Below, one piece after another: positions 7,572 to 16,781 of a stretch of 30,753 nucleotides of DNA. The notes under the pieces were generated by a model that did no database searches, had not been told where the DNA came from, and worked only from the letters and a program-made list of their open reading frames with translations. How positions within the stretch are numbered: the first letter of the stretch is position 1; every line of letters begins with the position of its first letter. The DNA is from Prevotellaceae bacterium. GTDB taxonomy: Bacteria; Bacteroidota; Bacteroidia; Bacteroidales; Paludibacteraceae. The position numbers were made by a program, and so were the translations under genes. Location of the stretch: contig JAITNR010000205.1 in NCBI GenBank assembly GCA_031290375.1, positions 1-30,753 of the forward strand, given 5' to 3'.

Positions 7572-9806
7572 ATGACAATCAAAGAAATACAACAAACCTG
7601 TGATTTGATTAATCAAAAACTCTACAACGAAGAAGTTGCAGAGGCTTTTCTGCTTATAAATGTGCTTTCCAACGAATTACAGGACTATAATTTGTCCTGC
7701 AAAATAGTGGAACTTGCGGCAATTTATAAAAATATGCTTAACTATAAACTGACTGATGTACGCGCAGATAAAGAGCAACAAGTTTATCACCGTTTTTTAA
7801 ACGATGTTTTCGCTGTGGCTCAACAGGTTAAGGAGACGTTGTTCGTAAAACTTTCAAACAGGCACGAATATTCGCTTATAAGAGTTTTACCAACGTTAGG
7901 GCAATATGCCCCTGATGGCTTTACAAATTTTGAAAAAGTGCCTTTTCTTCTTCAATCGCATTATTTGTCTTATCCCATTAATGATTTAAAAAACAGTGAT
8001 TTAAAGCCTGAATTATGGAATGAAATCATTGAAAAGCATCAGAAAATCTTAATTTTTCTGTTTAATTATATTTGGCTCAACAATACCTTTGTTGCTAAAG
8101 ACTTGGAGGCAATCAAAATAATTTTAAACGATAAACTTGTTGGGGAAGATATTAAAAGTATTATGGTTTCAGCTTTGACTTTGAATATTTTACGTTTCTA
8201 TGACGATAAAAAGTTTTTGTCTTTGCTCTCTATGGCAGACAACGAAAACAGTCTTGTAAGGCAAAGAGCCTTAGTGGGTTTGATGTTGATTTTGTCAAAG
8301 TACGGTAAGCGAATGAAGTTTCAGGAAAATATTATCAATAGAATCAAGGTACTCTGTGACAGTCCGACCTTTGTTGATTTGACAGGTAGTGTGATTTTCC
8401 AATTAATCAGAGCTACTGAAACAGAAAAACTTACAAAGTACATTAAGGAAGATATTATGCCTGACGTAATAAAAATTTCGCCTCAAATAGTTTCACATAT
8501 CGAAAAAATGGACGATGAAGACGAATCGGATGATATTATAAAACCCAAACCCAGTATGCAGGATATTTTTGAAGAATATGGCTTGTCGGAAAAACTGCAA
8601 GAGTTCGGCGAGATGCAAATGAGCGGTTCAGACGTGTATGTAAGCACTTTTGCACAAATGAAAAACTTCCCTTTCTTCAATGTCATTTCAAATTGGTTTT
8701 TACCGTTTGACAAAAAAAATCCGTATGTGAGCCGTCTTTTTGACAAAAAGGATACGCTTTTTTCGGTTATTTTATCAAATCCTGCTCTATGTAATTCCGA
8801 CAAATACTCTTTTTCGCTAAATCTACTTAGAATGGGGGACAATGAGCTCTCCGCAATGGAGACAGCGATAAGGGAAGAGAAAATTCAAATGGACGACGTA
8901 ATCAAAGATATGAAGACCACCAACTCCCATTATGACGACCAAGTTATTTCAAATCAGTATATTCAGGACCTGTATCGCTTTTATAAACTCTATCCAAAAC
9001 ACACCGATTTTGAAAATCCACTGTTGGAAATTTTACAAGTAGCGGATAATGAGCTATTTAATATTATTTTTTCGGAACAGGAACAAGCTAATAAAATTGC
9101 AGAATATTTTTATACCTATAATTTTTATAATCAAGCAAATAATCTCTTTTTGCAAAATTATAATCCCAAGAATCCGGATTCGGCTATTTGCAGAAAAATC
9201 GGTTATTGCTATCAGCAAAAACTTGATTATAAGAATGCCCTGAATTATTACATTACAGCAGAAAGTTTGGAGAAAAACAACACTTGGACTTTGCGTAGAA
9301 TGGCATATTGTTACAGGAAAACAGGCAATTATACACAAGCCTCAGACTGCTACAAAACCCTGTTGGAAAATTCAAGCGAAGATTATAAGCTGATGTTCCG
9401 CTTAGCGATGTGTTATATGGAAGACGAAAATTATGACGCTGCCGTTTCTCTCTTTTATAAAATCAACTATTTAATGCCCGATTATCCAAAAATTAAAAAC
9501 GTTTTACTTTGGAGCACTTTTTATAATGGCAAATTACAGCAGGCTAAACAGTTAATTGACAAAATTATGTCCGAGAATCCGGATACAAACGATTTTATTA
9601 TGGCAGGGCATATCATTCTGGCTTTGGACGATAGACAAACGGCGGTCGATTTATATAACAAATCATTTTCTTTATCGAAAAATGCGTCCGATTTTTTGAT
9701 AAATTTCAACAATCATAGAGAGAAACTTTTGGAATTTGGAGTAAAAGAAACCGTTATTTCTTCTGTAATTGAGGCAGTGTTGATGAGTTATATAAAAACG
9801 GATTGA
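7572..9806 (+). CDS. tetratricopeptide-repeat protein, function unknown
   Basis: This is a 744-residue soluble protein with no signal peptide. The N-terminal two-thirds is helix-rich without a motif I recognise, and includes an acidic patch near residues 312-320 (KMDDEDESDD). Residues of about 538-700 carry clear TPR units: repeated GYCY, AYCYRK and AMCYMED motifs spaced about 34 residues apart, with Asn/Tyr/Ala at TPR positions. Such proteins act as scaffolds, but the partner is unknown. It has its own promoter and a strong terminator, so it is monocistronic. It converges on the OmpA gene that closes the T9SS island. No enzymatic activity can be inferred. Confidence 0.85.
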   Translation: MTIKEIQQTCDLINQKLYNEEVAEAFLLINVLSNELQDYNLSCKIVELAAIYKNMLNYKLTDVRADKEQQVYHRFLNDVFAVAQQVKETLFVKLSNRHEYSLIRVLPTLGQYAPDGFTNFEKVPFLLQSHYLSYPINDLKNSDLKPELWNEIIEKHQKILIFLFNYIWLNNTFVAKDLEAIKIILNDKLVGEDIKSIMVSALTLNILRFYDDKKFLSLLSMADNENSLVRQRALVGLMLILSKYGKRMKFQENIINRIKVLCDSPTFVDLTGSVIFQLIRATETEKLTKYIKEDIMPDVIKISPQIVSHIEKMDDEDESDDIIKPKPSMQDIFEEYGLSEKLQEFGEMQMSGSDVYVSTFAQMKNFPFFNVISNWFLPFDKKNPYVSRLFDKKDTLFSVILSNPALCNSDKYSFSLNLLRMGDNELSAMETAIREEKIQMDDVIKDMKTTNSHYDDQVISNQYIQDLYRFYKLYPKHTDFENPLLEILQVADNELFNIIFSEQEQANKIAEYFYTYNFYNQANNLFLQNYNPKNPDSAICRKIGYCYQQKLDYKNALNYYITAESLEKNNTWTLRRMAYCYRKTGNYTQASDCYKTLLENSSEDYKLMFRLAMCYMEDENYDAAVSLFYKINYLMPDYPKIKNVLLWSTFYNGKLQQAKQLIDKIMSENPDTNDFIMAGHIILALDDRQTAVDLYNKSFSLSKNASDFLINFNNHREKLLEFGVKETVISSVIEAVLMSYIKTD

Positions 9807-9834
9807 AAGTTGAGTTTAACGGTTATAAAAAAAT

Positions 9835-9872
9835 AAAAGACACCTTGAAATTGAGATTTCAAGGTGTCTTTT
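9835..9872. terminator. perfect bidirectional intrinsic terminator
   Basis: Two 17-base arms (9835-9851 and 9856-9872) are perfect reverse complements around the loop TGAG. The outer bases give an A-run on one side and a T-run on the other, so it works for both converging genes: the TPR gene from the left and the OmpA gene from the right. Confidence 0.92.
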
Positions 9873-9888
9873 TGCCGCTAAGGCACAC

Positions 9889-11394
9889 TCACCTTATGAA
9901 ACAAATATCTGAACGACGGTTTGGCAAGTAATCAATAGAGGGGGCATCCTTAATCACGCCACGTCCTGCTGCTTCAACAATTCTGTCTGCCTTTATGCCG
10001 TACTTAATCAACGCTTCTTTTGTTTTCTTTGCTCTGATCTCTGTTAATTTTTGGTTGTTATAACCTTTACTTACACCCTGTTCATCAGCATAAGAGTTGA
10101 TTTGAATTTTGAGAGAGGGGTCAGCTTCCAACTGGCGCGCAATCTCTGCAAGAGTGATATTGGATACTGAGGAAATTACGGATTGATCGGTTGCAAAATA
10201 GATAGCCAAACAATTTTCATTTCCATAATTTCTTTTGCCTGTATTGTTATAGTTGTTGCCGGGGGTGGTAGCATTACCTCCTCTAACATAAGGAACATTG
10301 TCGGTACCTTCTATTGGCACTCCATAATAATCCACAGGTGTATTAGGGGGAGTATTAGGATGACGGTCTCTGATATCCGGTACGCCATCACCATCGCTAT
10401 CCCGCAGTTTGTCCATATCTGCCTCCAAAGCCTTGATTCTCGGTTCGAGTTTCTTCACTGCATTGCTGACAGAGTCAACCTTTTTAGCCAAAGAATCAAC
10501 TTTCCCTGAAGTCATATCAACTTCATATATACATTGTGCCATATCACGAACGTGATAGAGTTCTTTGTTGCCCGGACTGTTGATTTTCCAGCGAAGACCA
10601 AGCCCTGCAAAAACAGTGGCGTCATTGGTGTTACCTTTCACAGAGGCATCATAAAAATCTTTGGTATGGATCCGGTATTGAATATTAGCCAATACAGCCA
10701 ACCATCTCGTAGCATTCCATTCAACCGTTGTACCAATCGGAAATGTTGCAGCATGAGCCGCTTTTTGATTTGATCCGGGCATAATATTATATATGTCATT
10801 TTCCCAATAAGGACTTGTATCGCCAGCTTGTATACTACCGTCTTCGCTACCATATTTATAAGTATGTGACTTCAACTTAAAGAAAGAAACACCCGCTCCA
10901 ATATTTGCATACCATTGCCATCTTTGAGGGCGGCACCCGTAGAAAATATTTAGGATATTAAGCGAAACACCAAGCGAAACTTCATGGTTTAGTCCCTTGA
11001 AATTATATTCTGTTCCATCGTATGTTGTATGGTCTTGATATCCAAACTGAGGCATGTTTTCATTTTTATAACGTGATGTCCCTCCGTAGGGGTTGTACAA
11101 ATATTCGGCAAATATTCCCCAAATTGGACTGAAAGTATATTCAAGATTGACAAGTCCTGACATCATGCTCCACGATTGTGGAAGAATATCCGATCTATCC
11201 TGTCGAGTTATATCTCCATTTAACCAACCCACTCCGAGAGTTCCCATTATTGACCAATGGTTAGCCCTCGTACGATACTGAACAATTTCCTTTTTTGTTG
11301 TATCAGGATTAACTTTTTCAATTTTAATTTTTTGCTGTCCAAAAGTTTCAAAACACAACAAAACCGAAAAAAATAGTAACGTTAACTTTCTCAT
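9889..11394 (-). CDS. OmpA-family outer-membrane protein
   Basis: The 501-residue protein starts with a signal peptide (MRKLTLLFFSVLLCFETFGQQ). Next comes a probable beta-barrel region (about 45-275) with alternating aromatic strands, then a short helical linker (VDSLAKKVDSVSNAVKKLE). A calcium-binding TSP3-like piece, DSDGDGVPD, follows at about 331-339. It ends in an OmpA/MotB-type peptidoglycan-binding domain (about 390-501) with YFATDQS, NSYADEQG and NRRSDICF. It would tie the outer membrane to the cell wall. It follows porN in the same direction with a likely terminator between. The neighbourhood suggests a link to T9SS anchoring, but that is inference: it lacks the TPR/WD40 parts of PorE. 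Confidence 0.88.
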   Translation of the reverse strand: MRKLTLLFFSVLLCFETFGQQKIKIEKVNPDTTKKEIVQYRTRANHWSIMGTLGVGWLNGDITRQDRSDILPQSWSMMSGLVNLEYTFSPIWGIFAEYLYNPYGGTSRYKNENMPQFGYQDHTTYDGTEYNFKGLNHEVSLGVSLNILNIFYGCRPQRWQWYANIGAGVSFFKLKSHTYKYGSEDGSIQAGDTSPYWENDIYNIMPGSNQKAAHAATFPIGTTVEWNATRWLAVLANIQYRIHTKDFYDASVKGNTNDATVFAGLGLRWKINSPGNKELYHVRDMAQCIYEVDMTSGKVDSLAKKVDSVSNAVKKLEPRIKALEADMDKLRDSDGDGVPDIRDRHPNTPPNTPVDYYGVPIEGTDNVPYVRGGNATTPGNNYNNTGKRNYGNENCLAIYFATDQSVISSVSNITLAEIARQLEADPSLKIQINSYADEQGVSKGYNNQKLTEIRAKKTKEALIKYGIKADRIVEAAGRGVIKDAPSIDYLPNRRSDICFIR

Positions 11395-11493
11395 AAAGTA
11401 TTAAATTTTATTTTTTATTTCATTCATTCATTCATTTTCATACATACTACGATAGTGTAAGCAAAAAACGTGCCAAACAGCGTGTTTTAAACG

Positions 11494-11543
11494 CAAAAAA
11501 AAGATAAAATCCTATTTAAAAAACATCTAAATGAGACTTTATC
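11494..11543 (-). terminator. likely terminator of the porKLMN operon
   Basis: On the minus strand a 9-bp stem (11535-11543 with 11503-11511, one G-U pair) encloses a loop of about 23 bases and is followed by a run of eight T (11495-11502). It lies 11 bases after the porN stop codon. The long loop makes it weaker than the one at 9835. Confidence 0.5.
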
Positions 11544-11553
11544 CTTTTTTATT

Positions 11554-12441
11554 TTAATAAGCCCACAAATCTTGCTCAAAATCAAGTATTTCAGCTTCTA
11601 TTCTGTTTTGTTCCTGACGAATAAAACGCGGGTCTTTGATAGTTGCATCTACGTCCTTACTTGTTATGTCATAGTCCTTCATTATGTAACTATGATAATA
11701 GTTACTGTTCAAAAACTCGTCAAAATCAACGTTAGCCATTGTGTTTCTACCGTTCATTTTTATAAAGTCTTCTTGCAGGAACGGACGAAGAGACTCAAAA
11801 GGTACCCAGAAATATACAGATGTATGAATATCCTCACCTGCCATGTGGTTGTAATTTTCGTCATAAAGAGGAGCAATAGCCATAATCTGGCTGTGGAACG
11901 TAGAGGTTGCCTTGTTGAAATAATAAAGTACCTGCAAATAGTATTTTATTACGCCTGGAGCCATATAATTAACCCTTGCCCACGTATTATCGTCCTGATA
12001 TCTGAGTCCTGTTACATCGAGAAAATCTTCTACATTAAACAAGTTTTCTGCGGTAAAGTCGGGAACATAAGTCTGTTCAAAGTTAGTTTGTGACTTGTAC
12101 GCTGTAAGTTTTCCCTCCAAAAGATTTGAGAATATTATGGCAAACAGATTTTTAGGTGCTCCGGGAGCCAAATCTTCTACAGGATAATACAACGAACGGT
12201 TTTGCTGTTCGCGCAAATCTACTACTCGCAATACTTTTCTTCTCCATATTACATCGTCAATTCTTGGGTTGATAGATATAACCTTGTTTTGAACATGTTC
12301 AGGTTCTACCCTTATTTGAGTTAATGCTCCGTTGTTGTCAAACAACAACTGTGTGCTGTCTGACGAAAGTTTCTGCTGAGCCTGTACGCTGCCAAATAGG
12401 AACAACATCACTATCGGCAAAGAAAATTTTACATTTTTCAT
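11554..12441 (-). CDS. porN: T9SS ring protein PorN/GldN
   Basis: This protein matches the GldN/PorN family, the periplasmic partner that forms the PorK-PorN ring at the outer membrane in the type IX secretion system. It begins with a signal peptide (MKNVKFSLPIVMLFLFGSVQ, then AQQ) and continues with family blocks such as DDVIWRRKVLRVVDLREQQN, FYFNKATSTFHSQ-like and LYDENYNHM. The frame opens at an ATG at 12468, but the ATG at 12441 gives a normal signal peptide and is preceded by AGAGA, so I prefer it. The choice is uncertain because the upstream ATG follows an A-rich stretch, which is also typical in this phylum. It is the last gene of porK-porL-porM-porN, 56 bases after porM. Confidence 0.9.
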   Translation of the reverse strand: MKNVKFSLPIVMLFLFGSVQAQQKLSSDSTQLLFDNNGALTQIRVEPEHVQNKVISINPRIDDVIWRRKVLRVVDLREQQNRSLYYPVEDLAPGAPKNLFAIIFSNLLEGKLTAYKSQTNFEQTYVPDFTAENLFNVEDFLDVTGLRYQDDNTWARVNYMAPGVIKYYLQVLYYFNKATSTFHSQIMAIAPLYDENYNHMAGEDIHTSVYFWVPFESLRPFLQEDFIKMNGRNTMANVDFDEFLNSNYYHSYIMKDYDITSKDVDATIKDPRFIRQEQNRIEAEILDFEQDLWAY

Positions 12442-12497
12442 ATCTCTAAAATATTTTATATTCAACATTTTTTTTTTAATTTATTATCTATCTCTTA

Positions 12498-14084
12498 TTA
12501 AGGTAAGTTAAACCTCGGATAGCTCAAGGTAGTTGTCTTGGCACCTGTAACTTTTATTTTTTCCAAAATCACATACGTCCCCGATTTAGCCTTTCTGAAA
12601 ATACCCTGTTGAGCCTCAGTAAAGTTTTTTCCGCTTGAAGGCGATGAAGTAAGTCCTTCACGTCCGTCTGAGATGGAAAAAGTAAAACTCTGTATGTTGA
12701 AAGTTGCCTGAAGCAAACCATCTTCGTACTCAGCCACTACATCTGCGGAGGCAAGGTTTTGACGGGTTGGTCTGACATTGGTAGTTTTGTCAGGGTTGTA
12801 CAGCACTTGATTACCATTTGCATCTTTATATCTAATGAAAATGGTCGGGTCGGGCAGTGTTCTTACACGGAACTTTTGCGAACCCATGCTTATTGTTTTT
12901 CCGTCAACATTTGCAGAAACGTTGATTGTTACACCATCATACGAACTTGGACGGCAAACGTACATACCATTGCCTTGAGCCTCCAATTTACCGCCTGTCG
13001 CTGAGATAGACAGTTTGTCAGAGGAAAATCCAGGAGCTGAAATACTCAGTTTGTTGGCATAACCCATATAAACCACGTTCATATCTATGTTGGCAATAGT
13101 AGTAGACGGAGGAACAACCGAATATTCTCTCTTAAAAGGATAGTCTTTTGCCGCGCCTGTAATGGGGTCTTTTAAGACAATTCTGCCTGAGATTTCGTGT
13201 GTGCCGATACCGCCTGAACCTGTTGCAAACATACCGTGCACGTCGTTAAGCAACGAACCGTTAACAAAAATATCAGGTCTGGCATTGGTGTCGCGTGCCG
13301 CAAGGATTATTCTTGCCTTATACTGACCACCCTGCACAACATTTTTGGATTCTGGAATAACCTCGGCAAAAACTTCATTTACACGATAGTCGCCTGCATC
13401 CGTACGGCTTTTAAGGTACTGGATAGCCTCAGTTTGAGCCTGACGGACATCGCTTTGGTATTTTGACAGCATTGTTACCGTAGCAGCCAAAGGCATAGAC
13501 TCAAAATTAGCTGTTACCCAATCCATAGGAGCGGCTTTGTCGGTTGTCGGAACAGGCACTGTTGAAAAAACTCTGTCATATTCGACATTCTTTTTTTCAT
13601 TATTTACATCATCTTTGTATATGCCTTTTATGTATTCGCGATATTCGTCAATTTTTCCCTTAAGAATTTTACCATTACCGTTATTTATTCCGTAAATGCC
13701 TGCCACATTGGTATCATCTTGCTTTTTGATATTAACGGCGATTGTATCGGCTTTTTTACCGTCTGCCATTCTGACTATCTGGTACTTGAAATCCTGCATA
13801 TAGTTAAACAGTTCATTCGACTTTGTTTCGACCTCTTGCGCCTTTCTCAACCATTCGCCAATCTTGTCGGGGTATCTCTCATTCAACTCTTCAAATGATG
13901 CCATCAAATCCTTATTTCTTTCATCATTCGACCGAATTGAAGTTAACAAACCTCGATTTACCATATTAAACCCTTTTAGGATGTCCGCCGACACATTCAG
14001 AGCCAACATCGCAGTCAGCACCAAATACATCATGGCTATCATCTTCTGTCGCGGGGTTTCCGGACAATTTTTTGCTCCACTCAT
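12498..14084 (-). CDS. porM: T9SS motor protein PorM/GldM
   Basis: The 528-residue product is GldM/PorM. With PorL it forms the inner-membrane, proton-driven motor of the T9SS, and its long periplasmic arm reaches the PorK-PorN ring. The start MSGAKNCPETPRQKMIAMMY is the hallmark N-terminus of the family. One transmembrane helix covers about residues 15-34, and the rest is periplasmic. Later blocks such as EVIPESKNVVQGGQYKARI, VNGSLL and VVYMGYANKLSISAPG correspond to the stacked periplasmic domains known from the GldM/PorM structures. It lies between porL and porN with short gaps, consistent with one transcript. Confidence 0.95.
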   Translation of the reverse strand: MSGAKNCPETPRQKMIAMMYLVLTAMLALNVSADILKGFNMVNRGLLTSIRSNDERNKDLMASFEELNERYPDKIGEWLRKAQEVETKSNELFNYMQDFKYQIVRMADGKKADTIAVNIKKQDDTNVAGIYGINNGNGKILKGKIDEYREYIKGIYKDDVNNEKKNVEYDRVFSTVPVPTTDKAAPMDWVTANFESMPLAATVTMLSKYQSDVRQAQTEAIQYLKSRTDAGDYRVNEVFAEVIPESKNVVQGGQYKARIILAARDTNARPDIFVNGSLLNDVHGMFATGSGGIGTHEISGRIVLKDPITGAAKDYPFKREYSVVPPSTTIANIDMNVVYMGYANKLSISAPGFSSDKLSISATGGKLEAQGNGMYVCRPSSYDGVTINVSANVDGKTISMGSQKFRVRTLPDPTIFIRYKDANGNQVLYNPDKTTNVRPTRQNLASADVVAEYEDGLLQATFNIQSFTFSISDGREGLTSSPSSGKNFTEAQQGIFRKAKSGTYVILEKIKVTGAKTTTLSYPRFNLP

Positions 14085-14132
14085 TTATATATTCTTTTTA
14101 TTATATAAATTAAATAACTCTTTATCTATTTA

Positions 14133-15005
14133 TTAACTGCGAATAGCGTTAAGCATATTACCGTAAACACTGTTCAAATCAGAAACATGTTTGGCAAGTT
14201 TTTCTGTCTGTTGCTTGTATGTTTCCATATCTTTGGCAGTAGCATTAACGGTTGCAAACAATCTTTCCATGTCTGACGAGGCAGAAGTGATTTTACCTGT
14301 TTGCGCATTAATTGCCTGAGCCTGAGTGTTAATTGCCTCTGCCTGACTTTGAATGTTTTTGAGTTCAAGTTCGTAAACCGAATTGATAGCACTCATACTC
14401 TTTTGCAAATTGTCAGTGTTTGAAGCGTATATCTTTGTTCCTTCCGAAACATTAATCAGATTGGAAGAAATCTCTTGATAAGACCTAATCATACCAGCCG
14501 AAACTTCGTCCAAATTCTGCTGTTTTGTAGTGAAGGAAGAAACCGCACTTGTGGCATCGGTAAGAGTTTTTCCAAACGCCTCGGTTGCAACTGCTGCACT
14601 CGAAATGTTCCCAAGTTTGCCGGCTGTTTCAGAAAGTTGTTTAATACCTGCTTCAAGTTTTTTAGCATCTTCATCTTTTAAGGATGCACCAAAAACTGAA
14701 CTTCCGCCAATGGCAACAGGCTCAGCCCTTTCGCCCATAAGCGAGGGATAAACATTTTCCCAATGATAATTTTTGTGTGGTTTTTCAAATACTCCGATAA
14801 AGAAAAGGACAGCCTCTGTAATCATACCTGTTGAGAGAACATAACCCGCTGCAGGCCAGTGCATAATTTTAAACAATGCCCCTAAGATTACGATGGACGC
14901 GCCTACCGAATAGAATGCTGCAACTGTACGTTGTCCTGCATTACTGTTGTACCAAATAGCAAATTTGCTTGGTTTTTTAACTGCTGTTGTTTGAGTATTA
15001 GCCAT
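14133..15005 (-). CDS. porL: T9SS motor protein PorL/GldL
   Basis: This 290-residue protein is GldL/PorL, which makes the five-fold stator-like channel around PorM that uses the proton gradient. Two transmembrane helices are visible, about residues 29-46 and 53-73, joined by the conserved KIMHWP turn. Glu64 in the second helix (MITEAVLFF) sits where the GldL family has its essential membrane glutamate. The C-terminal 200 residues are a long cytoplasmic region rich in Gln, Ser and Ala, with coiled-coil character (SQAEAINTQAQAINAQTG). The gap to porM is 48 bases. Together these features make the call very secure. Confidence 0.95.
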   Translation of the reverse strand: MANTQTTAVKKPSKFAIWYNSNAGQRTVAAFYSVGASIVILGALFKIMHWPAAGYVLSTGMITEAVLFFIGVFEKPHKNYHWENVYPSLMGERAEPVAIGGSSVFGASLKDEDAKKLEAGIKQLSETAGKLGNISSAAVATEAFGKTLTDATSAVSSFTTKQQNLDEVSAGMIRSYQEISSNLINVSEGTKIYASNTDNLQKSMSAINSVYELELKNIQSQAEAINTQAQAINAQTGKITSASSDMERLFATVNATAKDMETYKQQTEKLAKHVSDLNSVYGNMLNAIRS

Positions 15006-15124
15006 GATTGAGAAATTAAGATATTTTTTTTAATTATTAATTTTACCTGTTTTTCTATTTTAAATTCGATGATTTGATTGTGAGTTCAAGAATAAATCTT
15101 TAATTTTAATTCTTTAACTCCAAG

Positions 15125-16540
15125 TTAGTTGCCTATGTAACTGCGAACACAACGGAAACCGATAGAGGCACTCCTTTTGTTCTGATATTCGTATGACACC
15201 GTACCACATTGCAGATATGCAGCAACATCTTTCCACGAGCCACCTCTTATTACTTTACGTCTCATAACGGCAGGATCGTCTTTTTTTGCCTTGTAATTGT
15301 AGTGCGGGTTCATATCCAAAGTAAAGTTATCCAATTGGTCATCGTAGGTTGTGGCTGTCCATTCTGCTACGTTTCCTGCCATATCAAACAAACCGAAATC
15401 GTTTGGTATATAGCTTCCAACCTTGCACGGATACAAGTAACCGTCTTCGGTATAGTTGCCCCTCATAGGCTTGAAGTTTGCAAGGAAACAGCCTCTGCGG
15501 TCGCGAATATATGGTCCTCCCCAAGGATAGATGGTGTTGTGCCTTCCTCCGCGAGCAGCATATTCCCACTCTGCATTTGTAGGCAAACGCCATTCCTGTG
15601 CTCTTGGTTGTCCTGCATTTTTGTACAATTCAGTTCTCCACCAGCAGAATGCAACTGCCTGATCCCAAGAAATGCCTACTACAGGAAATTCTCCAAAGCC
15701 GGGATGAGCAAAGTAGTTCTGCATCATTGGTTCGTTGTAACTATACGAAAAGTCTCTCATCCAAACCATTGTATCCGGGTAGATGTTGATGATTTTTGTA
15801 GAAATCAGGTCGCTTCTGTGCCTGAGCGGTTTAACGATAACGGTATCGTGAATTGCTCCATTTTCAGTAATCCAGGCGGAGTCCACTTTGACTTTTGCCT
15901 GCGGATTGTAATCATTGATATATGGATTAAACTCATTGCCGGGAAGAGCGGCTTGGTCGTAATTAACGGATTTGTATTTGTATATCAATATCTGTGCATT
16001 GAGCTGCCCGTGTTCAATCATATCCTCACCATAAAAATACATCTGTTGAACGGCGTTAAACTTTGCCGTTGAAACATCGTCATCTTCGTTATACTTTGCC
16101 TTCCAGGGAACTTTGGTTTTCCAGTTCAGTATGGAATCCACTTCGGGTCCGTCAAGAGTGTAATTGGTTCTCTCTTTAAACCATTTCGCTGCCTGGTCTT
16201 CGTCTGCACTTTCGAGTTCTGTCAATAGTTTCGTTCTTACAATAGAGTCTCTTACCCAATCAACAAACTGGCGGTATTCACCGTTTGTAATCTCGGTCTG
16301 GTCCATCCAAAACGCATCAACCGAAATATGCTTTTGATTGGTCTGTAGTGCCCAAGTAGCAGACTGCTCATTGGAACCCATATTAAACGAACCTCTTGGC
16401 ACAAACACCATTCCATAGGGTGTTGTTTCCTTTTTTGACTTGCTGTAAACACCAACCAAATGACCTTTTGGTTTTGAACAACCCGTAATGCTTAACAACA
16501 GTGTCGCTATTACGGCGAAAAATAACTGCTTTTTCATCAT
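15125..16540 (-). CDS. porK: T9SS ring lipoprotein PorK/GldK
   Basis: The 471-residue product is the PorK/GldK lipoprotein, which with PorN builds the large periplasmic ring attached to the outer membrane. A lipoprotein signal ends in LSITGC, so Cys21 would be lipidated. The body is a formylglycine-generating-enzyme (SUMF1)-like fold: FVPRGSFNMGSNEQS near the start, then MDQTEITNGEYRQF, RLPTNAEWEYAARGG, MAGNVAEWT, RGGSWKD and the end block GFRCVRS. This fold is used structurally in GldK. It is the first gene of porKLMN, with a -7 box at 16681-16688. Confidence 0.95.
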   Translation of the reverse strand: MMKKQLFFAVIATLLLSITGCSKPKGHLVGVYSKSKKETTPYGMVFVPRGSFNMGSNEQSATWALQTNQKHISVDAFWMDQTEITNGEYRQFVDWVRDSIVRTKLLTELESADEDQAAKWFKERTNYTLDGPEVDSILNWKTKVPWKAKYNEDDDVSTAKFNAVQQMYFYGEDMIEHGQLNAQILIYKYKSVNYDQAALPGNEFNPYINDYNPQAKVKVDSAWITENGAIHDTVIVKPLRHRSDLISTKIINIYPDTMVWMRDFSYSYNEPMMQNYFAHPGFGEFPVVGISWDQAVAFCWWRTELYKNAGQPRAQEWRLPTNAEWEYAARGGRHNTIYPWGGPYIRDRRGCFLANFKPMRGNYTEDGYLYPCKVGSYIPNDFGLFDMAGNVAEWTATTYDDQLDNFTLDMNPHYNYKAKKDDPAVMRRKVIRGGSWKDVAAYLQCGTVSYEYQNKRSASIGFRCVRSYIGN

Positions 16541-16680
16541 TGAATATTTTTTATTGTTAATTACAATTTTATTTCTTTCTTATAATTTATAACACTAAAC
16601 ATCATTCCATAGAAACGTAATAAAATTCAATTTATTGTGCTGACCATAAATTTTTCTTACTACCTACCAATTTCAAAGTG

Positions 16681-16707
16681 CAAAGATATATATTTTTTTT
16701 TATACAA
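16681..16707 (-). promoter_or_regulatory. promoter of the porKLMN operon
   Basis: Read on the minus strand, TATCTTTG at 16688-16681 is an exact TAnnTTTG box. A TTG at 16707-16705 lies 16 bases upstream. The porK ATG is about 140 bases downstream, giving a long 5' leader. An 18-base homopolymer lies just upstream (16725-16742). Confidence 0.6.
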
Positions 16708-16713
16708 TAAACG

Positions 16714-16742
16714 AAAAAAAAAAGTTTTTTTTTTTTTTTTTT
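16714..16742. repeat. homopolymer pair A10-G-T18 between porP and the porK promoter
   Basis: The plus strand has ten A (16714-16723), one G, then eighteen T (16725-16742). On the minus strand this is A18-C-T10, placed after porP and directly upstream of the porK -33 region. It could act as an AT-rich promoter-enhancing element or as part of a porP terminator. Tracts this long are prone to length changes. Confidence 0.85.
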
Positions 16743-16781
16743 AACAAAAAAAGTAAAAGATTGATTATCAATAGTTTGTCT

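Noticed and set aside
15209..16072. 287-codon plus-strand frame opposite porK
   Set aside because: It is antisense to a well-supported gldK/porK gene; cysteine- and isoleucine-rich without domain signals.
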